Position numbers and translations under genes: made by a program
Shown here: positions 27,819 to 36,462 of the stretch, piece after piece
Numbering within the stretch: position 1 is the first letter of the stretch
Layout: each line of letters opens with the position of its first letter
The notes under the pieces: generated by a model
Databases searched by the model: none
What the model was told of the DNA's origin: nothing
Seen by the model: the letters and a program-made list of their open reading frames with translations, nothing else
Assembly: GCA_934098745.1 (NCBI GenBank)
Contig: CAKOPG010000007.1
Coordinates: 11,486 to 75,485, forward strand
DNA: 64,000 bases
DNA from: an uncultured Bacilli bacterium
Lineage (GTDB): Bacteria > Bacillota_I > Bacilli_A > RF39 > UBA660
Reading direction: 5' to 3'

Positions 27819-28837
27819 ACTTTCCTCTTTATTTTTTCCCAACTTTTTGTATATATTATTGACAACAATATTGATATGCCAAACAAAATAACTCCATATA
27901 GAATTGCCACTTCTTTTGTTTCATCCCACAGAGTTTGTACCAACCATCCTCCCAAGATAGATATGACCGGATAATGGATCAAGTAAAAGGCCCCACTGTA
28001 TTTTCCCATTCCTTCAAATACTCTATTTGATATCATTGGAATAACGGCACACACATTTTGCTGTTTTGCACCACAAATAACAAGCAGTGCAACTGATATG
28101 TTTGTAATCAACATATTGATAGAAGATATGTCAGCCCAAAAAGATGCTATGCTCAAAAAAACACCGCACCACAAACCAATTTTCCATAACTTATACTTTA
28201 TGGTTTCTGCTTGTGATCCTTTACTGGCTAATAACATGCCAATTTCAAATTGAAATATACGCATCAATGGATTACCATACATTGACTCATATCTGCATAA
28301 AAGAGATGCTGCCAAAAAGCACAAGCCTATGCCTACCCAAAAGGTAAGTCTTTTTTTCAAAATTATATAATTTATTTTATAAAGGAAGGGTGAAACCAAA
28401 TACACAAAAAAGATACAAGACAAATACCACCCCACTCCATTCACTGAACCCACTCCAGGTATAATGCTTTGAAGCAGGGCTATATTACACGCATACTTAA
28501 TCACATAATTTTGCCAAGCTTTATTTCCAACGGACAAATAAGAAATGACTTTAGGTAAATCGCACACGGCAAACGGAAACATGCTCAAAATATACAAAAG
28601 ATATATGTCTTTCATTCTTTTATATACAAATAAAAGCAGCGTTTTGAGATTGATATTTTCAAATTCACTCCCATGTTTAAGTACAATCAAATACCCTGAC
28701 AGGATTAAAAAACCTGCCACGCCATATCCCCCTCCATGTGTCATGCGGGTACTATATCCAAACAGTAATGTCCAATGGCATAAAAAAATCAGAATTGCCC
28801 ATATACCACGCAGACTATCAAAAAAACGAATTCGCAT
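27815..28837 (-). CDS. Acyltransferase 3 family membrane O-acyltransferase
   Basis: The 340-residue protein has ten hydrophobic segments and opens RIRFFDSLRGIWAILIFLCHW, the R-x10-H signature of acyltransferase 3 enzymes, which acetylate sugars using acyl-CoA from the cytoplasm. GYGVAGFLILSGYLIV follows, with the expected F-x-x-S-G-Y/F. It lies between the aldolase and phosphatase genes, so it may act on the same unusual sugar or on the finished glycan. A G6 run just before the start codon is part of its ribosome site. Confidence 0.85.
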   Translation of the reverse strand: MRIRFFDSLRGIWAILIFLCHWTLLFGYSTRMTHGGGYGVAGFLILSGYLIVLKHGSEFENINLKTLLLFVYKRMKDIYLLYILSMFPFAVCDLPKVISYLSVGNKAWQNYVIKYACNIALLQSIIPGVGSVNGVGWYLSCIFFVYLVSPFLYKINYIILKKRLTFWVGIGLCFLAASLLCRYESMYGNPLMRIFQFEIGMLLASKGSQAETIKYKLWKIGLWCGVFLSIASFWADISSINMLITNISVALLVICGAKQQNVCAVIPMISNRVFEGMGKYSGAFYLIHYPVISILGGWLVQTLWDETKEVAILYGVILFGISILLSIIYTKSWEKIKRKV

Positions 28838-28847
28838 ACTCCCCCCA

Positions 28848-30419
28848 TTAGTAATACAAGGAATCTGTCAGAAAGTCTAACTCTAACTGTTTCTGCATCT
28901 GCTGTACATATCTTTTTATTTTAATATTTTCCTCTTCACCCCGGGTATGGTTATTTGCCATATAAGCAGACACATAATTAGATGTGCCCTGCTGATATCC
29001 ATCAAATCCGGCAATATGAACCTGCGTAGCTCCTACCTTCTTCAAGAGCCTTAACAGCATGATTACACTGTTATCACACACGCCGTTTTCATCGATCCCA
29101 AGTTCCGCATAGTTAACAATTTTCCCTTCTCCGCCGCAGACATCCAGCAGATTTGATGTTATGATCATCTTATAAGGCTCCACTTGATCCCGCAGCATTT
29201 CGTATCGCACAGCATTGCAGCAGAAAACATAGGTTGTATCTATGTCCTCCGGTACAAAGTGAGCAGCAATGACAATAGGTTGATTTTCCAGAACAAAAGC
29301 CTTGATTTTATCTTTATTCTTGGAAATGCTTGCTCCCGGAGCTAACACCAGTACTTTTTTATCTTGAAATTCCTGACGTAACGTCTGTAATACTATCTCA
29401 TCATTTACTTCATTGCTTTGATATGTCTGATATAACTGTTCAATATATTTTTCATCATACGCAGTCTTTTTTTCCGGCCTGATACTTCCCAGGATCTGAT
29501 TAATTTGTTTTGCCCGCAATCTTCCCTTATCCAGCAGAAATTCAGCATAGTTTCGGTGAAGATTATACTTTGCCGACAACGCATATGCCGTATGATATCC
29601 CCATGGTTCGATTTCTTTCAGCTTGGCAATATGATCATCAATCCCGTCCAAAACCGGATTAACATCATATCCTCCTTCCTGCTGCTTATTCATATAATCC
29701 ATGATAAGCTCCATACAGAGATTTCCCGGAGCCCTTCCCATTCCAAGCATGGAAGCATCAATGACACATCTTCTCTCACTGTTCTTCATACCAACAAATT
29801 CCTGTGCAAGAGAGTAAGAGAGGGCCAAATTCTCATGAAGATGAAGTCCAATCACAATATCCCTATCCAGATTATGCTCAATCAGAGAATATATCCTCTG
29901 TAGATCCTCTTTCATCATAGACCCGAACGTGTCAACAATAGAAAATGCATAGGGATGAATTTTGTTTACCTTTTGCAGGAGCTCCAGAATCATTGCGTCA
30001 GAGTATCCCATAATATTAATAGGGTTTATAAAAACCTTATAGCCTTTATCTATTACTTTTTTTATATACTCCAACCCTTCATCAATATCATAATCGTGAA
30101 AGGTCACGCGGATCGCATCAATTGTTTTTCCATCATAAGGTTCAAGCTTATCGATATCGTATTTATTGTGAAGTGCCATTGCCGTGAATTTTGTCTTTCC
30201 ACGTTCCTCAGGCAATATTTGTGAAAGTTCCCCACAGTTATTAAAAAGGGATTTTTCAGGATCATATATACAGTTGCGTAAAAATCCCACCTCAACATAG
30301 TCCACGCCTGCCGCAACCAGCTTTGCAATAATGTCTTTAATGGTATACTTTCCAAAATTCCATTCGTTAATGTACCCTCCATCTCGAAGAGTACAATCTA
30401 ACAGCTTAATCTTTGACAT
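28848..30419 (-). CDS. DRE-TIM aldolase (BphI/HMGL-like) fused to an uncharacterised C-terminal domain
   Basis: The protein has 523 residues in two parts. Residues 1-310 are a DRE-TIM barrel: DCTLRDGGY at 8-16 (metal Asp and catalytic Arg), GLHLHENLALS at 191-201 (metal histidines) and MLGMGRAPGNLCMEL at 224-238. The H-x-H-E-N-L-x-L-S and G-M-G-R-A-P-G-N pattern is nearest to 4-hydroxy-2-oxovalerate aldolases, which join pyruvate to an aldehyde. Residues 354-500 hold VLVLAPGASISKNKDKI and HIAGFDGYQQG, recalling the DUF115/MptE-like or CST-I-like fold. Next to a CMP-sugar synthetase and upstream of a KdsC-like phosphatase, it may build a 3-deoxy-ulosonic acid. Function is inference; domain calls are good for the first part and weak for the second. 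Confidence 0.75.
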   Translation of the reverse strand: MSKIKLLDCTLRDGGYINEWNFGKYTIKDIIAKLVAAGVDYVEVGFLRNCIYDPEKSLFNNCGELSQILPEERGKTKFTAMALHNKYDIDKLEPYDGKTIDAIRVTFHDYDIDEGLEYIKKVIDKGYKVFINPINIMGYSDAMILELLQKVNKIHPYAFSIVDTFGSMMKEDLQRIYSLIEHNLDRDIVIGLHLHENLALSYSLAQEFVGMKNSERRCVIDASMLGMGRAPGNLCMELIMDYMNKQQEGGYDVNPVLDGIDDHIAKLKEIEPWGYHTAYALSAKYNLHRNYAEFLLDKGRLRAKQINQILGSIRPEKKTAYDEKYIEQLYQTYQSNEVNDEIVLQTLRQEFQDKKVLVLAPGASISKNKDKIKAFVLENQPIVIAAHFVPEDIDTTYVFCCNAVRYEMLRDQVEPYKMIITSNLLDVCGGEGKIVNYAELGIDENGVCDNSVIMLLRLLKKVGATQVHIAGFDGYQQGTSNYVSAYMANNHTRGEEENIKIKRYVQQMQKQLELDFLTDSLYY

Positions 30420-30454
30420 ATTTTCCCCTGTTTCTGTAAAAGGTATTCTAATAG

Positions 30455-31135
30455 TTAGACTGTAGGCTTTGGATCCTTCATTGCATATAATGCTTTTGCC
30501 ATTTCATAATCATACAGATCGTCAATGTCTGCAGCTTCTCTCTTATTTACTACCAACTGATAGTATTTAGGGCCATAATTATAATGCCATTCCCTTACTT
30601 TTTCTCTGGGTGCCAGATCAATACCATTGGTAAAATGATACATCATAGGAAGCTGTTCTGAATTTTTATGCTCTAATCCCATTTTAAAATTGATTGGGCC
30701 ATTATCATCCATCAGATATGTCTGGTAAGGAGATACCGTAATCAGCGAATCATAGCCCTCCTGCAGTTTTTCAAAATATACCTTAATCGCCTTCTCATAC
30801 AGATATGGTTCTACGCATGGAGAGGTGGCACAAGCATATAATAAATGATCCCCTTCAATAGTATCGCATAAATATTCCAGAAACATTCCAAAGGGCACTG
30901 ATTCATTTGCATACTGTACAGGCCTCTTAATTGCTTTTACTCCGCATTTTTCTCCAATTGCCAACATTTCATCCGAATCAGAAGACACAATGATCTCATG
31001 CAATCCCTTCACCTGCTTAAGCTGCTCTATCTTATGCTGCAAAAGATTTGAATTTCCGAATGGAAGGATGTTTTTATTCGGTAATCTGCTGCTGTTTCCT
31101 TTCACTGGTATTACTGCTGATATTTTGTCACTCAT
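30455..31135 (-). CDS. CMP-sugar synthetase (NeuA/KdsB-like acylneuraminate cytidylyltransferase family)
   Basis: The enzyme would join CTP to a 2-keto sugar acid, releasing pyrophosphate. The 226-residue protein has AVIPVKGNSSRLPNKNILPF at 7-26 (the nucleotide loop), IIVSSDSDEMLAIGEKCGV, YACATSPCVEPYLYEKAI and the C-terminal EAADIDDLYDYEMAKALY, whose D-I-D-x-x-x-D metal ligands are standard. Most synthases that feed this family (NeuB, LegI, KdsA) are absent here; the aldolase at 28848 takes that place. There is a 35-base gap to the aldolase gene and 18 bases to the upstream transferase. Confidence 0.88.
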   Translation of the reverse strand: MSDKISAVIPVKGNSSRLPNKNILPFGNSNLLQHKIEQLKQVKGLHEIIVSSDSDEMLAIGEKCGVKAIKRPVQYANESVPFGMFLEYLCDTIEGDHLLYACATSPCVEPYLYEKAIKVYFEKLQEGYDSLITVSPYQTYLMDDNGPINFKMGLEHKNSEQLPMMYHFTNGIDLAPREKVREWHYNYGPKYYQLVVNKREAADIDDLYDYEMAKALYAMKDPKPTV

Positions 31136-31153
31136 TTTTCTTTCCTCCTGTAT

Positions 31154-32515
31154 TTATAATTGAGTTAATGCATATTGAATTCTGTCAATGATTGCATTGA
31201 TTTCCTGTTTGGTTGTTGTTTCGTGTGCATCCTTGCGCTCGTCCTCATATACTTTTTCACGAAGCTTTCTCTGATGCTCCAGGAAACGCCAGTGCAGCCT
31301 TTCATTCTGAAGTAATTTCAGATAGGAACCGTATAGCCAGTCTATTCTGCATACAGCCTTTACGATCCTTGTAAACATGCTATACTCTTTGTAGTCCTTC
31401 AGTTGACTCTTTGACAGCTTATAATAGTCATCACGAAGAACTTCTTCTGCCATATTGGCAAATTTAATATAACTCGGCTCCTTCCAGTCAATCAGATAAA
31501 TTTCTTCAATATTTTCCTGCGGCGTTGGAAATACATTTTTTTCTGAAAGGCAGGCTGCTTCAAATGTTTCATAATCCGTTATCTTCTGTGAACCTGAAAT
31601 CAGCTTCAGCTCAAACCCTTCTGTAACCGGAAGAGGAAAAAGGAGCTGACAATCTTTTTTGGCGAAGAAAGCCTCAACTACCACAGAGCTGTTTCCTGTA
31701 AAGACCTTATCACATGTAACAATCCATTGCTTTACGGATTCCCCCGAAATAATTTTGAAATTAGAACAGTTTTCTTCCAGCTGCTTTGCCATCACGCTTG
31801 GATGCCCCGGATGCGGTCTAAATATAATGAAAATATCGGATCTCTTGTGACACAATCGTTCAAACCATTCAAGAACAACTTTTTGAGATTCGCACATAAA
31901 CTCATAATATTCTATCCAGTTTTCCCCGAATCTGCTGCACATATCATCAATATAGCTTTGTGGCAGACTATCTCCATAATAAGGGGATGCAAACATAATT
32001 ACTTTTTTATCAAAGGGAACTTGATATCGCCTAAACAGCTCCTCTCTTGATAAATAGTATCGGCTCAATGGATATCTGAGAAAATCCATTCCCACATGTC
32101 CAACTACTTTCACCTTCTTTGGATCCATATGGGCTGCCTCTAATAAGCGTTTCTGGTTTTGTTTTCCCCATGAAACCCTGACAACATCTTTTCCTATTTC
32201 TCGATAATTTTTATATGCTCCTTCTCTGTGTTCGTCCTTGGGATATACAATATTTTCCCATTGAAGATCAATGATCTTTTCAAATTGCACAAAATCCTTT
32301 ACATGCCATCGTAAGGTTTTATTATGATAACATGCCATCATGCACAAGACCTTCGTTTTGTAAATTATTTTGGGAGACAATGCATTTTGGGCATCATTAA
32401 TGAAGATAATTTCTGTCCGATAGCCTCTTCTGTCAAGCTCATATTTCATCAGGCATAGATTTTCCAATTCCCTTACCTTATGTTCATAAATAAATAGAAA
32501 GTCCAGTTCAATCAT
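31154..32515 (-). CDS. GT-B surface carbohydrate biosynthesis protein (possible ulosonic acid transferase)
   Basis: With the start at the ATG at 32515 (AGAAGG nine bases upstream) the protein has 453 residues. It has VIMFASPYYGDSLPQSYI, IIFRPHPGHPSVMAKQLE and KVFTGNSSVVVEAFFAKKD, the H-P-x-H-P and T-x-x-S-S-x-x-x-E blocks shared by CDP-glycerol glycerophosphotransferases, capsule KDO transferases and the family named surface carbohydrate biosynthesis protein. Because it directly precedes the CMP-sugar synthetase gene, I infer that it transfers the CMP-activated sugar. No membrane span is seen. The substrate is unproven. Confidence 0.7.
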   Translation of the reverse strand: MIELDFLFIYEHKVRELENLCLMKYELDRRGYRTEIIFINDAQNALSPKIIYKTKVLCMMACYHNKTLRWHVKDFVQFEKIIDLQWENIVYPKDEHREGAYKNYREIGKDVVRVSWGKQNQKRLLEAAHMDPKKVKVVGHVGMDFLRYPLSRYYLSREELFRRYQVPFDKKVIMFASPYYGDSLPQSYIDDMCSRFGENWIEYYEFMCESQKVVLEWFERLCHKRSDIFIIFRPHPGHPSVMAKQLEENCSNFKIISGESVKQWIVTCDKVFTGNSSVVVEAFFAKKDCQLLFPLPVTEGFELKLISGSQKITDYETFEAACLSEKNVFPTPQENIEEIYLIDWKEPSYIKFANMAEEVLRDDYYKLSKSQLKDYKEYSMFTRIVKAVCRIDWLYGSYLKLLQNERLHWRFLEHQRKLREKVYEDERKDAHETTTKQEINAIIDRIQYALTQL

Positions 32516-32534
32516 TTTGTTACGCCTTCTTATT

Positions 32535-33449
32535 TCAAAATTCTTTGAATATTCTAAAGTATGGTACCGGTGTTCCTCCAAATTCACGAAACGCATGATT
32601 TACATTTTTAATAACACTACCTTCAAAATCAAACTTCAATCCCCGTTTATGAGCCACCTCTATAGAATGATCAATCAGAAGATCGTTCCCCTGGCAGGAT
32701 TTCAGTTCCGGATTCGTCCCGTTCAGTAAATAATAAACAGACATTTCGTCCCAGACAAGCATTGCTACGCTCTGTGTATGACCCTCCTCATCCTTTGCGC
32801 ACAAAAGCATTGCCGAATCATGTTTCTTGCATGCCAGATATAGCTCCTTAAAATACGCAAAGCTATATGGGATTTTCACTTCCTGGCGCTTAAAACTCAT
32901 TTCATTAATACAATAAAATTCCTCCAGATCTGTCATTTCCTCAATGTGAAGTAATCGTCCTGCTTTTCTGAGTGCATTCTTCAGCTTAGAAGTATAGCCC
33001 CTTCGAACTGCTTCCATATCGCCTGTATTTTCGATTACATAAGTATATCTGGTGATTTCCTTATAATATCTCCAAAAAAAAGGCAAATAATTGTAAAAAT
33101 GATAATGATACTGTTGATCATAACGTTTTAGCCCAAGACTCTCAATATAATCACAAATTTCATTGATAATCTTTTCCTCATAGCTTTGCCGTGCAGCAAT
33201 CCCCTGATCAGCTGCATATTTGATCCAGACACCGTTTGTCTGAGTAAGCATCAATCTTCCTATGAACTTTCCCTGCTCATCCTCTTGAATACTATATACA
33301 AGAGACGCTTTAATGTCCATTCCGTTTCCTACCAGATAAACATCCCAGCCATCTTCGCCGCATATCGTATCCATCCACCAGTCCTTTGAAAAAATAGGAA
33401 TGGTTGTTTCCCTTTCACAAAGCCTGTGATACCTTTCCTTATTCGTCAC
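32535..33449 (-). CDS. FemAB-like GNAT N-acyltransferase (BioF2/acetyltransferase_6)
   Basis: This protein is 304 residues long. TSKLKNALRKAGRLLHIEEM, CINEMSFKRQEVKIPY and QGNDLLIDHSIEVAHKRGLKF match the BioF2-like family, in which a FemX-type GNAT fold moves acyl or aminoacyl groups onto amino sugars or peptides. GTG at 33449 with GAGG upstream is the best start; a GTG at 33464 lacks a ribosome site. It overlaps the methyltransferase by 11 bases. With the aminotransferase and dehydrogenase upstream, it probably acylates the new amino group on a UDP-sugar. Acyl donor unknown. Confidence 0.75.
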   Translation of the reverse strand: MTNKERYHRLCERETTIPIFSKDWWMDTICGEDGWDVYLVGNGMDIKASLVYSIQEDEQGKFIGRLMLTQTNGVWIKYAADQGIAARQSYEEKIINEICDYIESLGLKRYDQQYHYHFYNYLPFFWRYYKEITRYTYVIENTGDMEAVRRGYTSKLKNALRKAGRLLHIEEMTDLEEFYCINEMSFKRQEVKIPYSFAYFKELYLACKKHDSAMLLCAKDEEGHTQSVAMLVWDEMSVYYLLNGTNPELKSCQGNDLLIDHSIEVAHKRGLKFDFEGSVIKNVNHAFREFGGTPVPYFRIFKEF

Positions 33450-34188
33450 TCTTGTTTTCCTCACCTATACGACAATTAAGATATAATTCGCTTCCATACT
33501 CTGGCAGCTCTTCTCCCATTAAGTACAATCCCTCCAGAACCGTTTGATCAATAATTCCCATCTCAAGCATCTGATACATTTGCTTATGTGAAAAAGGTTT
33601 CACGAAAAAAGAACCCTCATCCAGAATTTCAAATCCGCTCCTCAACACAATATCCTTAAAGTTTTTCAAATCATACACATGATTTTGTTGAAAAGCAATA
33701 TTATTTTCACTCATTTCATGCACGTCTGCAATCACGCCCATCTTTTGGCCTAATATCCGGTGCAGGGAATTGGCATTAGGAACGTTAATATGAACAATTG
33801 TATCTGCACTACAGATTTGTTTGATATGATCTAATAAATCCTCTGGTTTTTCTACCTCATGCAGCAAAGAAGAGCATATGACCATATCATAATGTGATTT
33901 TAATTCAGTGGCAACTTCCTCAAAAAAGCCACAAATGCATTGTATATCCTTCCTCTTTCCAACAAGCTTTCGTGCATTTTCATAAAAAATCGTCGATGGC
34001 TCCACAAGCGTATAGCTTGCCTTTTCGTAATGCATAAAAAGAGGATCCATTCCGCACCCTATCTCCAGTATATGATCCGGATTATATTTTTCTATAAATT
34101 CAATGACTTTTCTTCTTCGGTATTCCACTTTATATTCTTCAAAATTATTTTTATTATATTTTTCTGAATAGTCCGACAGATCCCTCAT
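33439..34188 (-). CDS. Class I SAM-dependent methyltransferase
   Basis: This 249-residue methyltransferase has KYNPDHILEIGCGMDPLFMHY near residue 34-54, the SAM-binding motif I, and DMVICSSLLHEVEKPEDLLDHI near 105-126, motif post-I to II. SFFVKPFSHKQMYQML in the C-terminal part resembles small-molecule methyltransferases of the UbiE/NodS type. Its ATG shares one base with the upstream aminotransferase stop and has GGAGG upstream. It may methylate the sugar made by its neighbours. No specific family is recognised. Confidence 0.82.
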   Translation of the reverse strand: MRDLSDYSEKYNKNNFEEYKVEYRRRKVIEFIEKYNPDHILEIGCGMDPLFMHYEKASYTLVEPSTIFYENARKLVGKRKDIQCICGFFEEVATELKSHYDMVICSSLLHEVEKPEDLLDHIKQICSADTIVHINVPNANSLHRILGQKMGVIADVHEMSENNIAFQQNHVYDLKNFKDIVLRSGFEILDEGSFFVKPFSHKQMYQMLEMGIIDQTVLEGLYLMGEELPEYGSELYLNCRIGEENKSDE

Positions 34189-35327
34189 TAATTTTCCTCC
34201 AGAATCGTCCTTTTAATTGCATTGCAGGCTGCATCTATCTCTTTTTCTTCTAAGTAAGCATGCATGGGAAGTGATAGGCATGTATTACATATTTCTTCTG
34301 TATTGGCATATGTAAGCTGTAAGTTGCAGGGAATCATCCCTTGAAACGCCTGCTGCATATGCATAGGTTTTTTATAATAAATAGCAGTTGGTATTCCCTT
34401 TTCCTTTAATGCTTTCATTACCTCTTCTCTCTGCTTAAGAGAAGAAAGACGAATTGTATATTGTGCCCATCCCGAACGCATCCCCTCTAAAACCTTAGGA
34501 GTTTTTACATATTCAGCAAGGCGGTGTGTATAAGCATCTGCCACGCACTGGCAAGCTTCCATCTCTTCCTCAAAAAAGAGAAGCTTTTGCAATAATACAG
34601 ATGCCTGCAGTGTATCCAGCCTTGAATTCATTCCGATCCGTATATTGTCATATTTATCTGTTCCCTTACCATGAACGCACAAAGAGCGGAGCAGCCCGGC
34701 CCACTCTTCATTGTCAGTAAAAATTGCTCCTCCATCTCCATAGCATCCCAAAGGCTTTGCCGGGAAGAAAGATGTCGTTGAAATATCTCCAAAGCTACAG
34801 TTTCGTTTTTCCCCAATCATACCTCCGAATCCCTGTGCTCCGTCTTCCAGTAAAAGCAGATGATACTTTTGTGTGAGTTCTTTGATTTTCCCAAATTCAG
34901 CAGGTTGTCCAAACAAGTCTACCGCCACAACAGCTTTGGGCTTAAGATCCGTAAAATGAAGTACCTGCTCAATAGCATACTCCAGACTTGAAGCACTGAT
35001 ATTATAAGTTTCCTCATCAACATCCACAAAAATCGGTGTTGCTCCCAGCAGCGGAACAACCTCTCCACTGGAAAAGAAAGTAAAATCAGGCACAAATACA
35101 GCATCACCTTTTCCAATATTCCAGGCCATTAATGCAAGCTGCAGCGCATCTGTTCCATTTCCACAAGAAATGCATTCTTTTACTCCCACATATTCGGCAA
35201 GTTTTTTTTCTACTTCCTTAACCTGCATACCGCTGATGAAGTTTGCTTCCTCACAGACTGTGCCTATTGCCGCATCTATTTCTTCTTTGTGCAGCTGATA
35301 CTGTTTCTTCAAATCCCGAAATTCCAC
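34188..35327 (-). CDS. DegT/DnrJ/EryC1 sugar aminotransferase (WlbC/GnnB-like)
   Basis: The protein is a PLP enzyme of 379 residues when read from a GTG at 35327, which has AGAGG six bases upstream; a TTG at 35393 gives a longer frame without family match. It has CGNGTDALQLALMAW near 55-69, LLLEDGAQGFGGMIG and FFPAKPLGCYGDGGAIF with PLP lysine K191. The Gfo/Idh/MocA gene before it would oxidise C3 of a UDP-sugar, as in GnnA/GnnB or WlbA/WlbC, and this enzyme would then add the amino group. A 52-base gap separates the two genes. The sugar is inferred. Confidence 0.85.
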   Translation of the reverse strand: MEFRDLKKQYQLHKEEIDAAIGTVCEEANFISGMQVKEVEKKLAEYVGVKECISCGNGTDALQLALMAWNIGKGDAVFVPDFTFFSSGEVVPLLGATPIFVDVDEETYNISASSLEYAIEQVLHFTDLKPKAVVAVDLFGQPAEFGKIKELTQKYHLLLLEDGAQGFGGMIGEKRNCSFGDISTTSFFPAKPLGCYGDGGAIFTDNEEWAGLLRSLCVHGKGTDKYDNIRIGMNSRLDTLQASVLLQKLLFFEEEMEACQCVADAYTHRLAEYVKTPKVLEGMRSGWAQYTIRLSSLKQREEVMKALKEKGIPTAIYYKKPMHMQQAFQGMIPCNLQLTYANTEEICNTCLSLPMHAYLEEKEIDAACNAIKRTILEEN

Positions 35328-35379
35328 ACTAATCCTCTTTTCTGTTCTGTAAGTTCTGTAAATTGATGCCCTTCCTTGT

Positions 35380-36462
35380 CTACCTTTTATCAAAACGGCC
35401 TTTAAACTGCATTGTTTCGCATCTCTCTAGCGGAAGCTTTACCGTTTTTCCCTTTGCTGCCGAAAGATAAATGGCAAGTACCAGTTCGAGTGCTCTTCTT
35501 CCCGCTTTTGCATCCACATAAGGCTGTCTGTCTTCCGCAATAGCACTGATTACATCTGCATAAAGCGGTGTATGCCCGTACCCGTACACATTAGGCGGCG
35601 CTTCATGATACTGCGCTTTTACCTCCTCGGGGTCATCAAGCATATCGGAGAAATTCCATTCCTCTATGATATTGACAGACTGGCCGCCTGCTTTTACTGT
35701 CCCTTTCTGACCAAAAAGGTATAATGTTTCCTCCAGATTCTGTGGATAAATATCAGTCGTTCCTTCAACGATGCCATATGCCCCGTTCTTAAATCTAACA
35801 AGCGCAATTCCAAGATCCTCTGCTTCAATATAGTCATGATTCAGCCGATCTGTCATACCTACTACTTCTTCTATTTCGTCTCCCATCATCCAGCGCAGCA
35901 AATCAATGTTATGAATGCACTGGTTCATCAGCGCGCCTCCATCCTGTTCCCATGTTCCTCTCCAGGTTGCTCGATGATAATATTCGTAATCTCTGCACCA
36001 CCTGATATGAGCTGTTCCATAAAACATTTTTCCAAAACGGTTCTTCTCAACTGCATCACGGATCTTTTGGATCGATTTATTAAAACGATTCTGATGGCAT
36101 GCACATACCTTCACGTTCTTCTTTTCTGCAGCACAAATTATTTTGTCTGCGTCCTCAAGGGAAAGAGCGATCGGCTTTTCAATGATCAAATTGCATCCGG
36201 CTTCAATACAGTCAAGCGCTATCGCTGCATGCTTTCCGCTCTCCGTAGCGATTGCTACAAGCTCTGGTTTTTCCTTTTTTAGCATTTCCCGGTAGTCCGT
36301 GTATTGTTTGACCTCATCTCCCAGTTCAAACTTCAGCACTTTGTCCTTCATGTTTTCCGGTACAATATCACATATTGCAACAATATTCAGATCATTTGCC
36401 TTTGCTGCCGCTATATGATTCGGTGAAATTCTGCCACATCCGATTAATGCATATTTAAGCAT
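35380..36462 (-). CDS. Gfo/Idh/MocA family sugar dehydrogenase (UDP-GlcNAc(A) 3-dehydrogenase-like)
   Basis: This is a 360-residue NAD-dependent oxidoreductase: YALIGCGRISPNHIAAAK (Rossmann loop), LIIEKPIALS with the E-K-P motif at 95-97, CHQNRFNKSIQKIRDAVE and DGGALMNQCIHNIDLLRWMMG with the H-x-x-D catalytic residues. The CHQNRFN and WRGTW...GGALMNQ blocks match the WlbA/GnnA type. The start at 36462 has GAGGGAAG upstream and overlaps the previous stop by eight bases (ATGCTTAA). It likely feeds the aminotransferase that follows, giving a UDP-2,3-diamino sugar or its uronic acid. Confidence 0.83.
   Translation of the reverse strand: MLKYALIGCGRISPNHIAAAKANDLNIVAICDIVPENMKDKVLKFELGDEVKQYTDYREMLKKEKPELVAIATESGKHAAIALDCIEAGCNLIIEKPIALSLEDADKIICAAEKKNVKVCACHQNRFNKSIQKIRDAVEKNRFGKMFYGTAHIRWCRDYEYYHRATWRGTWEQDGGALMNQCIHNIDLLRWMMGDEIEEVVGMTDRLNHDYIEAEDLGIALVRFKNGAYGIVEGTTDIYPQNLEETLYLFGQKGTVKAGGQSVNIIEEWNFSDMLDDPEEVKAQYHEAPPNVYGYGHTPLYADVISAIAEDRQPYVDAKAGRRALELVLAIYLSAAKGKTVKLPLERCETMQFKGRFDKR

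Noticed and set aside
27297..31135. A standard KDO or sialic acid pathway
   Set aside because: Neither a NeuB-type nor a KdsA-type synthase can be found in any frame of the window, so the standard names would be misleading.
31154..32515. Naming this protein a CDP-glycerol glycerophosphotransferase
   Set aside because: It shares the GT-B histidine-proline block, but its place next to the CMP-sugar synthetase makes a CMP-sugar transferase at least as likely.
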